From Dehalococcoidales bacterium (lineage in GTDB: Bacteria > Chloroflexota > Dehalococcoidia > Dehalococcoidales > UBA3254): 8,278 bases of DNA. The notes below the pieces were generated by a model. The model searched no databases. It had not been told where the DNA came from and saw only the letters and a program-made list of their open reading frames with translations. Each line of letters opens with the position of its first letter. Within the stretch, counting starts at the first letter, position 1. The stretch covers positions 1 through 8,278 of the forward strand of contig JAQULX010000102.1 in NCBI GenBank assembly GCA_028718465.1, read 5' to 3'. The position numbers and the translations under genes were made by a program. Positions 1 to 6,850 of this stretch are shown here, one piece after another.

Positions 1-734
1 GACTTGACTACGTCTGGATTTCTCTTAATTTCATCCGGCGGGCCTTCAGCTATCTTTTTCCCGAAACTTACCATTACCATCCTCTGGCAAAGACCCATAG
101 CAGCCCTCATATTGTGTTCTATCAGGAGAATGGTTATTCCCTTCTCCCAAAGTTTCTTTATAAGCACCATGGCATCTGTGATCTCTTCTCCATTCATGCC
201 GGATAAAGGCTCATCGAGAAAAAGCAGCCTGGGTTCTGCCGCCAGGGCAATAGCGATGCCTAACATTCTTTTATGCCCGTGGGCCAGTGTCTTAGCCATA
301 GTTTGCGCCATGTCCCCCAAACCTACCAGGCGCAGGATATCCTGAGAACACTTTGAATTAACCTCATCCTTACACCGGTTGCCGCGCGTATTCAATACAG
401 TTTCCAGGAAGCCAACGCCAGTCTTCAAATGTCTGGCCATCACGACGTTCTCCAGTACCGTTAAATCAGAGAAGATGCTGGAATGCTGAAAAGTCCTCAC
501 TATCCCCAGTCTGGCGATCGAGTGCGGTGTTTTACCGGTAATATCCTTGCCTTCAAACATAACCTGCCCATGGGAAGGACGGATGTATCCGGTGATCAAA
601 TTGAAAAAGGTAGTTTTACCAGCGCCGTTAGGCCCGCACAAGCCGACTAATTCGCCCGGCTTGATGGTTAGATCCAGGTTGTTAACAGCCCTCAATCCAC
701 CAAAATCTTTGGTCAAGCCTTTTACCTCAAGCAT
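1..734 (-). CDS. livG: Branched-chain amino acid-type ABC transporter ATP-binding protein LivG, partial
   Basis: The frame opens at ATG (732-734), with GGAGGGAAGGA just upstream inside the end of livM, and stays open to the left edge, giving 244 whole codons. LivG proteins are about 250-260 aa, so probably only the last ten or so residues are missing. Walker A is GPNGAGKT (34-41), the Q-loop is RTFQ (80-83), Walker B plus the catalytic Glu is LLFLDEP (170-176), and the switch His is H207 in EHNMR. The segment before the signature matches the longer helical insert of LivG. The signature itself reads LAHGHKR (150-156) instead of the canonical LSGGQ or the LSYGQQR type common in LivG. This cytoplasmic subunit powers LivHM, normally with LivF, which should lie just outside the window. 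Confidence 0.93.
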   Translation of the reverse strand, partial: MLEVKGLTKDFGGLRAVNNLDLTIKPGELVGLCGPNGAGKTTFFNLITGYIRPSHGQVMFEGKDITGKTPHSIARLGIVRTFQHSSIFSDLTVLENVVMARHLKTGVGFLETVLNTRGNRCKDEVNSKCSQDILRLVGLGDMAQTMAKTLAHGHKRMLGIAIALAAEPRLLFLDEPLSGMNGEEITDAMVLIKKLWEKGITILLIEHNMRAAMGLCQRMVMVSFGKKIAEGPPDEIKRNPDVVK

Positions 735-1731
735 TTCCTTCCCTCCCCATCACTTTTCCAGGCTTCTTGAAATGTCCCCAGGCTGTCTTTAATCTTTTCG
801 GCAGCCCGACCAGACCTTCCGGCATAAAAAATATAATCAGCATCAAGATAGCGGCATAGATGAAGGGCATGAACTGCTTAAGGGGCCGGGCAACCTCCGG
901 TAATAATGTTAAAACAACTGCTCCGATTATCGGACCGATGAATCTCCTGGAGCCGCCGACTACCATATAAATCAACGCATAAATAGCAAAAAGAAAACCA
1001 AATGCATCCGGGGAAACAGCCGCCATATACTGACTGTAATAAGCCCCCAGGATACCGAAGAAAAAACCACTCAAACTGAAAGCCAGCACCTTGTAACCGG
1101 TGGTATACACTCCAATACTTTCAGCCAGAGCATCTGCTTGCTGGATACTCCGGAAAGTAAGGCCCACACGCGAACGCTCAATGGCATACAGTATTAGAAG
1201 ACAGATTACTGTAAACGCCAGAAGCAGATAATAAAACTCTAAAGAAGTATCAATATTAATAGTCCCTATCACCGGAATAGTGACCGGGTCCGGCTTGGGG
1301 ATATTGAAAATCCCCTGACTACCGCGGGTCAAACCGCGCCATTCCTGTATCAGGGTAATAATCATTTGTCCGAACAGGAGCGTGATCATGGTAAAATAAA
1401 TTCCCTTCAATCGGGTAAAAGGATACCCTACTCCGCATGAGACGGCCGCTGTCAACAACCCCGCTATTATTAAGACCAACCAGGAGTTTAATCCCATCCT
1501 GACCAGCAGCAAAGCTGAGGTATAGGCGCCTATCGTCATCATTCCGCCCTGGGCCAGAGACATCTGGCCGGTCAGGTTTATCGCACGAACATTACAAGCT
1601 ACAACAATATTAATTCCCATTGTAATCATTATGTGCAGGGTATAATCTCCGGGAAAAAATACCGGAAGGATTGCTAAAAATGCAATTACCGCAGAATAAC
1701 CCAGCATCGAGAAAGTAACCTTTTTATTCAT
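727..1731 (-). CDS. livM: Branched-chain amino acid-type ABC transporter permease LivM
   Basis: This 334-aa integral membrane protein is the second channel subunit. Family segments are NLTGQMSLAQGGMMTIGAY (52-70), RLKGIYFTMITLLFGQM (107-123), LTRGSQGI (134-141) and the cytoplasmic coupling loop ALAESIGVYTTGYKVLAF (201-218). VVGGSRRFIGPIIGA (257-271) and MPEGLVGL (303-310) follow. A short, basic cytoplasmic tail closes the protein. The ATG at 1729-1731 has only a weak GGGG upstream and overlaps the end of livH by 8 nt, so it is probably translated by ribosomes finishing livH. Its TGA (727-729) in turn overlaps livG by 8 nt. The length is normal for LivM and nothing appears broken. Confidence 0.94.
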   Translation of the reverse strand: MNKKVTFSMLGYSAVIAFLAILPVFFPGDYTLHIMITMGINIVVACNVRAINLTGQMSLAQGGMMTIGAYTSALLLVRMGLNSWLVLIIAGLLTAAVSCGVGYPFTRLKGIYFTMITLLFGQMIITLIQEWRGLTRGSQGIFNIPKPDPVTIPVIGTINIDTSLEFYYLLLAFTVICLLILYAIERSRVGLTFRSIQQADALAESIGVYTTGYKVLAFSLSGFFFGILGAYYSQYMAAVSPDAFGFLFAIYALIYMVVGGSRRFIGPIIGAVVLTLLPEVARPLKQFMPFIYAAILMLIIFFMPEGLVGLPKRLKTAWGHFKKPGKVMGREGNA

Positions 1732-2584
1732 GTCCCCATAACCCCTGCGGACGTAAAACCATAATCAGAATAATAGCGATAAAACCAACCAGGTTAGCGA
1801 GGTAAGTGGTTGTTAAAACCGGCATAATGCCGTCTATCAGGCCAAATATCAGGCCGCCGATCACCGCTCCCGGGATGCTGCCCAGACCTCCCAGAATTAT
1901 GATTGCGATTCCTTTCATCAAAGCAAAACTACCCATGGTAGGAAGAATGCTGAATAATGCCCCTACCATGGCGCCGGCAAGCGCTGCCATAGAGCAACCC
2001 AGAAACATCGCTATTGCAGAAAGGCGGTTAATATTGATTCCCTGCAGGGCTGCTCCATCCCGGTCTTGAGAGATCGCCAGCATCGCCTGTCCGGTCCTGG
2101 TCTTTCGAATAAAGAACATCAGGGCTATCAAGAGAATAATCGATACGATCATGATAGCTAATCTATCCAGGGAAATTAAAATGCCGCCTACTTTCAGCAT
2201 CTGCGAAAAGGGGGTATGATAGCTAACCGGATTTCCTCCCGCGATGGTAAGAACAGTATTTTGCAAAAGCAATATCAATCCGATAGAAATCACCAGGGCC
2301 CGCTGGGGTTCACTGCGAAAAGGACGGAAGAAGATTCTTTCCAGTATAACTCCGATACCTCCGACACCCAGCACTGCAATGATAAAAGCCAGATAATAAT
2401 TCATCCCCAAGACCACCACCAGTGAATAAATTCCATAAGCCCCGATCATATAGATTTCACCATGGGCCATATTGATAATACCGATAATACTTAGTACCAG
2501 AGTCAGCCCCAAGGCTACCAGGATATACAACCCGGCCGATGAAAGAGCATTTAAAGAGCTTTGCGCCCAAACAGCTATATCCAA
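1724..2584 (-). CDS. livH: Branched-chain amino acid-type ABC transporter permease LivH
   Basis: This roughly 286-aa protein is almost entirely hydrophobic, with about eight membrane segments. Family marks are GLTLVLSIIGIINMAHGE (26-43), the ATPase-contacting cytoplasmic loop TRTGQAMLAISQDRDGAA (163-180), ILGGLGSIPGAVIGG (230-244) and the terminal RPQGLWG (278-284). It forms half of the membrane channel with LivM. I chose the TTG at 2582-2584 because GAGGA (2590-2594) lies five bases before it; a TTG four codons upstream (2594-2596) has no ribosome binding site and overlaps this one. The TAA stop (1724-1726) lies inside the livM start region, giving an 8-nt overlap that implies translational coupling. 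Family and role are clear; the transported compound is set by the binding proteins. Confidence 0.93.
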   Translation of the reverse strand: MDIAVWAQSSLNALSSAGLYILVALGLTLVLSIIGIINMAHGEIYMIGAYGIYSLVVVLGMNYYLAFIIAVLGVGGIGVILERIFFRPFRSEPQRALVISIGLILLLQNTVLTIAGGNPVSYHTPFSQMLKVGGILISLDRLAIMIVSIILLIALMFFIRKTRTGQAMLAISQDRDGAALQGININRLSAIAMFLGCSMAALAGAMVGALFSILPTMGSFALMKGIAIIILGGLGSIPGAVIGGLIFGLIDGIMPVLTTTYLANLVGFIAIILIMVLRPQGLWGHE

Positions 2585-2773
2585 TTTATTCCTCAATTAA
2601 TGATTTTTGGTTTTAACTTTGCGCCCCAATACAAATTCTCCCGACGATCTTTAACCAGATTTCTGGATGCGCGGGTACGGCATAACTTTTTTATGAAGGG
2701 CCGGTTGATAAATATTCTGTATATTTATCAACCAGCCTGATTTTAAAACTGGACTCTCTTAACCCTGTTAGTC
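2585..2773. other. Intergenic region before livH
   Basis: This 189-bp gap holds the stem-loop at 2699-2737 and the livH ribosome binding site GAGGA at 2590-2594. I see no convincing -35/-10 pair or small ORF in the rest, so livH is most likely expressed by read-through from the binding-protein genes. Confidence 0.5.
2699..2737 (-). other. Intercistronic stem-loop between binding protein copy 2 and livH
   Basis: Positions 2703-2715 and 2721-2733 form a perfect 13-bp inverted repeat around a 5-nt loop (2716-2720). After one mismatch, three more GC pairs (2699-2701 with 2735-2737) extend the stem. Read in the direction of transcription it lies about 40 nt after the binding-protein stop codon and is not followed by a T-run, so it is not a standard intrinsic terminator. 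Hairpins here in ABC-importer operons often shield the binding-protein message or reduce read-through into the permease genes, and that is the likeliest role. A protein-binding operator is an alternative. Confidence 0.6.
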
Positions 2774-4080
2774 CTAACGGTCTACCCACTCGAAAGAAAC
2801 CTTTCCGTTCGTTATGTGAGACATACCGACCTTATCAGACTTCAACATATGGTTGATGTCGCTCCCCAGGTCCTTGCCCTGCCAGGTCCCCGGGCCGAAG
2901 GGTGTATTAATGGATGTCATCGCTTCCATAGCGGCCTTTACCTTATCGGTATCCAGGCTTTGAGCAGCTTTGATGCCCTCCATGATAATCATGGCACCCG
3001 TAATAGGGTGAGTGCTGTCATAAATAAGATCAGAACCGCTCTTTTGTACCAGCTGACGCAGTTGTCTTACTTCCGGCGACATCTTATCGCTGCGCACATC
3101 CCAGGCCGCCTGGAAGATATCATTGAGATACTCGGGTTTAATATTCTCCACAAACAGGTTGGGACAACCCATAATCAGGTCAGAGTATATGGGACCGGTA
3201 AAACCAAGGTCACGGGCCTGATTGATAATGCCGATACCCCACTGCGGCGAACCGCCAGTATAGTCAATGCCGTCAGGCTTTTGCGCCAGCAGTTTGGTCA
3301 TAATGGGATAATAGTCCTGGATGTCGGTCGGGAACCGCTCCGCGAATACCGTGGTTAAACCACGCTTCTCACCTTCCTGGATGCATAAATCGAAAGAAAG
3401 AGTGGTGCCCGGGTCATCCGGACAAAGATAGGCTACCTTTTTTACCTGGGGATAGTTCTTTATCAAATAATCCTGATTCACAGGAGCGTTGTAAACCAAC
3501 ATGTTGCAATCAAAATAGTAAGGGCTTGCGGACGAAAATTGAGTTGGATCGTTTGAAGCCGGATGCACCATTATCGCCCTTGCCTGCGTGGTGATCGGCG
3601 CTATAGCGATGCTGTTTGGAGGAAAGATAGGCGCAATGATGAACCTGATTCCGTCCTGTAACAACATATTGACAGCCGCTACCGCATCCTGGGGTGAGGA
3701 CTTATCGTCCGCTACAACTATCTCGATATCATGCTTTTCGCCATTGATCATAATACCGCCAAGCTGGTTTAGCAGGTCCTGCGTGGGTCTGGCGGCGTCG
3801 TAGGAGGCTTTAAATCCCGGGGCTAACGGCCCGCTAACTGAAGTGATGAGACCGATTTTTAAAACTTTGGGAGCAGCCGCGACAGGGGTGGTCGAAGCCG
3901 GGGCGGTCTGCGTCGGGACAGGCTGGACCTGTGATGTGGCAGGAGGCGCCTGTGTAGTAGATGCCGGGGCTGGAGTGGACTGCGTTGTACAGGCGCTTAC
4001 CAGAGGAAGCGCTACAAGTGCTATTATCAGGATGAAGACACCGGTTAGACCCAAAACCCTCTTCACATGACCTCCTTTAT
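2773..4080 (-). repeat. Tandem duplication, copy 2
   Basis: This is the downstream unit of the direct repeat, in the same orientation. About 35 bp of unrelated sequence (4081-4115) separates the units. No insertion sequence or target-site duplication is visible at the junctions, so unequal recombination is a simpler origin than transposition. Confidence 0.93.
2774..4066 (-). CDS. Branched-chain amino acid-type ABC transporter substrate-binding lipoprotein, copy 2 (downstream)
   Basis: This is a 430-aa tandem paralogue of the preceding gene, with the same signal peptide, lipobox Cys26, linker and binding domain. Substitutions from copy 1 to copy 2 are at residues 93, 106, 152, 153, 156, 163, 175, 190, 225, 311, 356, 392, 410, 423, 424, 426 and 427, giving about 96% identity. 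The gene looks intact, with no frameshift or premature stop. The start is GTG at 4064-4066, aligned with the ATG of copy 1; the overlapping ATG one base pair step upstream leads straight to TGA. AGGAGG (4071-4076) lies only four bases before the GTG, so initiation may be weaker than for copy 1. It ends with TAG at 2774-2776, and livH follows after a 189-bp gap with a stem-loop. Both copies probably serve the same LivHM channel. Confidence 0.93.
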   Translation of the reverse strand: MKRVLGLTGVFILIIALVALPLVSACTTQSTPAPASTTQAPPATSQVQPVPTQTAPASTTPVAAAPKVLKIGLITSVSGPLAPGFKASYDAARPTQDLLNQLGGIMINGEKHDIEIVVADDKSSPQDAVAAVNMLLQDGIRFIIAPIFPPNSIAIAPITTQARAIMVHPASNDPTQFSSASPYYFDCNMLVYNAPVNQDYLIKNYPQVKKVAYLCPDDPGTTLSFDLCIQEGEKRGLTTVFAERFPTDIQDYYPIMTKLLAQKPDGIDYTGGSPQWGIGIINQARDLGFTGPIYSDLIMGCPNLFVENIKPEYLNDIFQAAWDVRSDKMSPEVRQLRQLVQKSGSDLIYDSTHPITGAMIIMEGIKAAQSLDTDKVKAAMEAMTSINTPFGPGTWQGKDLGSDINHMLKSDKVGMSHITNGKVSFEWVDR

Positions 4081-4115
4081 CCAGGACTCTTTTTACTTTG
4101 GTGTTTCACTGGCTG

Positions 4116-5424
4116 CCTAACGGTCTACAAAATCAAAAGTAATCTTTCCGTTCGTTATGTGAGACATACCAACCTTATCAAACTTCAACATATGGTTGAT
4201 ATCGCTCCCCAGGTCCTTGCCCTGCCAGGTCCCCGTGCCGAAGGGCGTATTAATGGATGTCATCGCTTCCATAGCGGCCTTTACCTTATCGGTATCCAGA
4301 CTTTGAGCAGCTTTGATGCCCTCCATGATAATCATGGCCCCCAGAATGGGATGAGTGCTGTCGTAGATAAGATCAGAACCGCTTTTTTGTACCAGCTGAC
4401 GCAGTTGTCTTACTTCCGGCGACATCTTATCGCTGCGCACATCCCAGGCCGCCTGGAAGATATCATTGAGATACTCGGATTTAATATTCTCAACAAACAG
4501 GTTGGGACAACCCATAATCAGGTCAGAGTATATAGGACCGGTAAAACCAAGGTCACGGGCCTGATTGATAATGCCGATACCCCACTGCGGCGAACCGCCA
4601 GTATAGTCAATGCCATCCGGCTTTTGCGCCAGCAGTTTGGTCATAATGGGATAATAGTCCTGGATGTCGGTAGGGAACCGCTCCGCGAATACCGTGGTTA
4701 AACCACGCTTCTCACCTTCCTGGATGCATAAATCTAAAGAAAGAGTGGTGCCCGGATCATCCGGACAAAGATAGGCTACCTTTTTTACCTGGGGATAGTT
4801 CTTTATCAAATAATCCTGATTCACAGGAGCGTTGTAAACCGGCATGTTGCAATCAAAATAGTAAGGGCTTGCGGACGAAAATTGTCCTGGGTCGTTTGAA
4901 GCCGGATGCACCATTATCGCCTTTGCCTGCGTGGTGATCGGCAATATAGCGAAATCGTTTGGAGGAAAGATAGGCGCAATGATGAACCTGATTCCGTCCT
5001 GTAACAACATATTGACAGCCGCTACCGCATCCTGGGGTGAGGACTTATCGTCCGCTACAACTATCTCAATATCATGCTTTTCGCCATTGATCGTAATACC
5101 GCCAAGCTGGTTAAGCAGGTCCTGCGTTGGTTTGGCGGCGTCGTAGGAGGCTTTAAATCCCGGGGCTAACGGCCCGCTAACCGAAGTGATGAGACCGATT
5201 TTTAAAACTTTGGGAGCAGCCGCGACAGGGGTGGTCGAAGCCGGGGCGGTCTGCGTCGGGACAGGCTGGACCTGTGATGTGGCAGGAGGCGCCTGTGTAG
5301 TAGATGCCGGGGCTGGAGTGGACTGCGTTGTACAGGCGCTTACCAGAGGAAGCGCTACAAGTGCTATTATCAGGATGAAGACACCGGTTAGACCCAAAAC
5401 CCTTTTCATGTGACCCTCCTTTAT
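4116..5424 (-). repeat. Tandem duplication, copy 1
   Basis: This is the upstream unit of a direct repeat containing a whole binding-protein gene and its ribosome binding site. It aligns with 2773-4080 at a constant offset of 1343 bp, apart from one extra base beside the Shine-Dalgarno sequence. The 221 bp at 5183-5403, covering the signal peptide and linker, match 3840-4060 exactly. Similarity ends abruptly on both sides. Confidence 0.93.
4117..5409 (-). CDS. Branched-chain amino acid-type ABC transporter substrate-binding lipoprotein, copy 1 (upstream)
   Basis: This 430-aa type I periplasmic-binding protein is of the LivJ/LivK-like class. Residues 1-25 form a lipoprotein signal peptide (KR, hydrophobic core, lipobox VSAC) with the lipidated Cys at 26. 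Residues 27-66 are a Thr/Pro/Ala/Gln-rich linker. The binding domain starts at KIGLITSVSGPLAPG (70-84), with VVADDKSSPQDAVAAVN (117-133) and FIIAPIFPP (142-150) as typical family segments. The mature protein is expected on the outer face of the cytoplasmic membrane, delivering ligand to LivHM. The start is ATG at 5407-5409: AGGAGGG (5414-5420) sits just upstream and the start aligns with copy 2. A longer frame from TTG at 5436 would put this site inside the gene. The protein differs from copy 2 at 17 residues. Members bind branched-chain or other amino acids, aromatic acids or amides, and the ligand here is unknown. Confidence 0.93.
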   Translation of the reverse strand: MKRVLGLTGVFILIIALVALPLVSACTTQSTPAPASTTQAPPATSQVQPVPTQTAPASTTPVAAAPKVLKIGLITSVSGPLAPGFKASYDAAKPTQDLLNQLGGITINGEKHDIEIVVADDKSSPQDAVAAVNMLLQDGIRFIIAPIFPPNDFAILPITTQAKAIMVHPASNDPGQFSSASPYYFDCNMPVYNAPVNQDYLIKNYPQVKKVAYLCPDDPGTTLSLDLCIQEGEKRGLTTVFAERFPTDIQDYYPIMTKLLAQKPDGIDYTGGSPQWGIGIINQARDLGFTGPIYSDLIMGCPNLFVENIKSEYLNDIFQAAWDVRSDKMSPEVRQLRQLVQKSGSDLIYDSTHPILGAMIIMEGIKAAQSLDTDKVKAAMEAMTSINTPFGTGTWQGKDLGSDINHMLKFDKVGMSHITNGKITFDFVDR

Positions 5425-5612
5425 AATTGAGCTCAAATCTTTCTACCGATTGCAGGGTTAAATTCAATTTCTATAGTTTTATTTACTATTCCAGTTCTAA
5501 AACCTTACTCTTCTCTTATTTCTATTATCATATACGTAGTGCCAATACGAATCAATAGGGAATTTGTATATTACTATATCCCCACTGGTAATTTTTCGAA
5601 ATTTGTGTGATA
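5410..5612. other. AT-rich intergenic region before the transporter genes
   Basis: These 203 bp separate the stop of the second CoA-transferase from the start of the first binding protein. They are far richer in A/T than the flanking genes and hold no convincing ORF. No clear terminator hairpin with a T-run was seen after the CoA-transferase. A sigma70-like promoter candidate and a ribosome binding site are listed separately. The gap suggests that the transporter genes can be transcribed independently of the CoA-transferases. Confidence 0.6.
5527..5555 (-). promoter_or_regulatory. Candidate sigma70-type promoter for the transporter operon
   Basis: Read on the minus strand, TTGATT (5550-5555, 4/6 match to the -35 consensus) is followed by exactly 17 bp and then TATGAT (5527-5532, 5/6 match to the -10 consensus). 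The start of transcription would fall near 5520, leaving a leader of about 110 nt before the first binding-protein gene. Such matches also arise by chance in AT-rich DNA, so this is only the best candidate in the gap. Confidence 0.35.
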
Positions 5613-6827
5613 TTAAATTACTTCGTCCGCAATTAATTGGACGAACTCTTCATCTGAGAGGCCCAGGAGCCTGGTATACACGTGCTCATTGAACTCGCCT
5701 ACCATGGGAGGGCGGGCTATTTCGAAAGGCTGTTTTGATAACCTGAACAAAGGCCCATGATAGAATGACAGCGATCCGGCTTCAGGATGCTCCAAACGGT
5801 TAAAAAATTTATAATGGTTCAATTGAGGGTCTTCAGCCTGATCTTTAGCGTTTGAAACTTTCCCGGCCGCTATCCCGGACTTCTGCATCAACTCCATTAC
5901 TTCATCCGATGTATGCTTGAGAGTCCACTCCTCCACAATTTTATCCAGCGCATCCTCGTTTTTCTTACGGTCTAAAAGAGTTTTGAATTCCGGTTTATCA
6001 GCCAATCCGGGATTTCCAATGACCTGACAGAAATTTCCCCACATATCGTCGTTCAGCACAGCAATCGCGCACCAGCGGTCATCCCCCTGGCAGCGATACA
6101 CTCCATGAGGGGCGGCATAAGGCAGGCGGTTTCCATCAGCCTGAGGCTCCTTATGGTTCACCGTCCAGTTAAGAATCAGCGGAGCGACCCAGTGCAAAAT
6201 CGATTCGTGCTGGGACTGATCGATGTATACTCCTTTACCTGTCCGGCGCCGGTAGTCCAGAGCCGCAATGAGGGTCATGGAATTGAAAAGCGGGGCTATA
6301 TGATCGGTAAAAGGACCGTATAGTCCACCCACCGGGTCTCCCGGAAACCCTGTAACGGCATCCATACCGGAAAGACCGGTCAGGATATACCCCTGGCCAT
6401 GCTGTTGGGCCAGCGGCCCGGTATGTCCGTGCATGCAGGTACGCAACATGATAATATCCGGTTTTATCTTTTTAAGATTTTCATAGTCCAGTCCCATTTT
6501 TTCAATAACCCCGGTGGAGAAGCTTTCAACTACGATATCCGCCCAGGCTACCAATTTTTTGGCCAGGTCCATTCCCCTGGGATGGTTCATATTAAGGGTG
6601 ACAGTGTACCTTTTAGACATCTGCACATAGAGGAAATGGTAGCTGCGGTCAACGCTGAATATCCCATCCTTGAAAGGCCCCAGGGTCCTCAGGATATCAG
6701 GGCGAGTGCGGGACTCCACCTTAACAATAGTTGCTCCGTAGAAACCGAGGTTACTGCCACTGGAAGGCCCGACTCCGGCCCAGGTGAAGTCCAGTATATT
6801 TACTCCTTCAAAAGGTCGGCTCTTCAT
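5613..6827 (-). CDS. CaiB/BaiF family (class III) CoA-transferase, catalytic Asp present
   Basis: This 404-aa protein has the usual length of the family. The N-terminus has NILDFTWAGVGP (10-21) and GATIVKVESRTRPD (31-44). VVESFSTGVIEKMGLDYENL (99-118) and the RTGKG motif (195-199) follow, and the C-terminus has PPMVGEFNEHVY (373-384). Asp175, in GPFTDHIAP, lies 22 residues before the Gly of RTG, the spacing seen for the catalytic Asp in formyl-CoA:oxalate CoA-transferase. An active CoA-transferase is expected in the cytoplasm, giving a carboxylic acid its CoA from a donor such as succinyl- or acetyl-CoA. The start is ATG at 6825-6827 with GGAGGAG (6834-6840) six bases upstream. It follows the other CoA-transferase by 23 bp and is clearly in its operon. 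The two are distant paralogues rather than a recent duplication, which fits two subunits of one enzyme. The substrate cannot be named. Confidence 0.92.
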   Translation of the reverse strand: MKSRPFEGVNILDFTWAGVGPSSGSNLGFYGATIVKVESRTRPDILRTLGPFKDGIFSVDRSYHFLYVQMSKRYTVTLNMNHPRGMDLAKKLVAWADIVVESFSTGVIEKMGLDYENLKKIKPDIIMLRTCMHGHTGPLAQQHGQGYILTGLSGMDAVTGFPGDPVGGLYGPFTDHIAPLFNSMTLIAALDYRRRTGKGVYIDQSQHESILHWVAPLILNWTVNHKEPQADGNRLPYAAPHGVYRCQGDDRWCAIAVLNDDMWGNFCQVIGNPGLADKPEFKTLLDRKKNEDALDKIVEEWTLKHTSDEVMELMQKSGIAAGKVSNAKDQAEDPQLNHYKFFNRLEHPEAGSLSFYHGPLFRLSKQPFEIARPPMVGEFNEHVYTRLLGLSDEEFVQLIADEVI

Positions 6828-6850
6828 TGATCACTCCTCCATTGATCCGG

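Noticed and set aside
2816..3358. A 180-codon open frame on the plus strand, with an equally long twin at 4159-4701
   Set aside because: It is exactly antisense to the binding-protein genes, and its presence in both copies is explained by the duplication. No ribosome binding site or recognisable protein family.
3869..3988. Repetitive Thr/Pro/Ala-coding stretch (also 5212-5331)
   Set aside because: Considered as a tandem repeat, but it is the low-complexity linker typical between a lipoprotein anchor and its binding domain, with no regular unit.
4067..4116. Possible promoter or terminator between the two binding-protein genes
   Set aside because: The 50 bp hold a Shine-Dalgarno site but no convincing hairpin or -35/-10 pair; simple co-transcription is the better explanation.
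5177..5467. A 96-codon minus-strand frame overlapping the start of binding protein copy 1
   Set aside because: It lies in another frame over the lipoprotein signal and linker and resembles no protein. The overlapping frame has the Shine-Dalgarno site, lipobox and homology.
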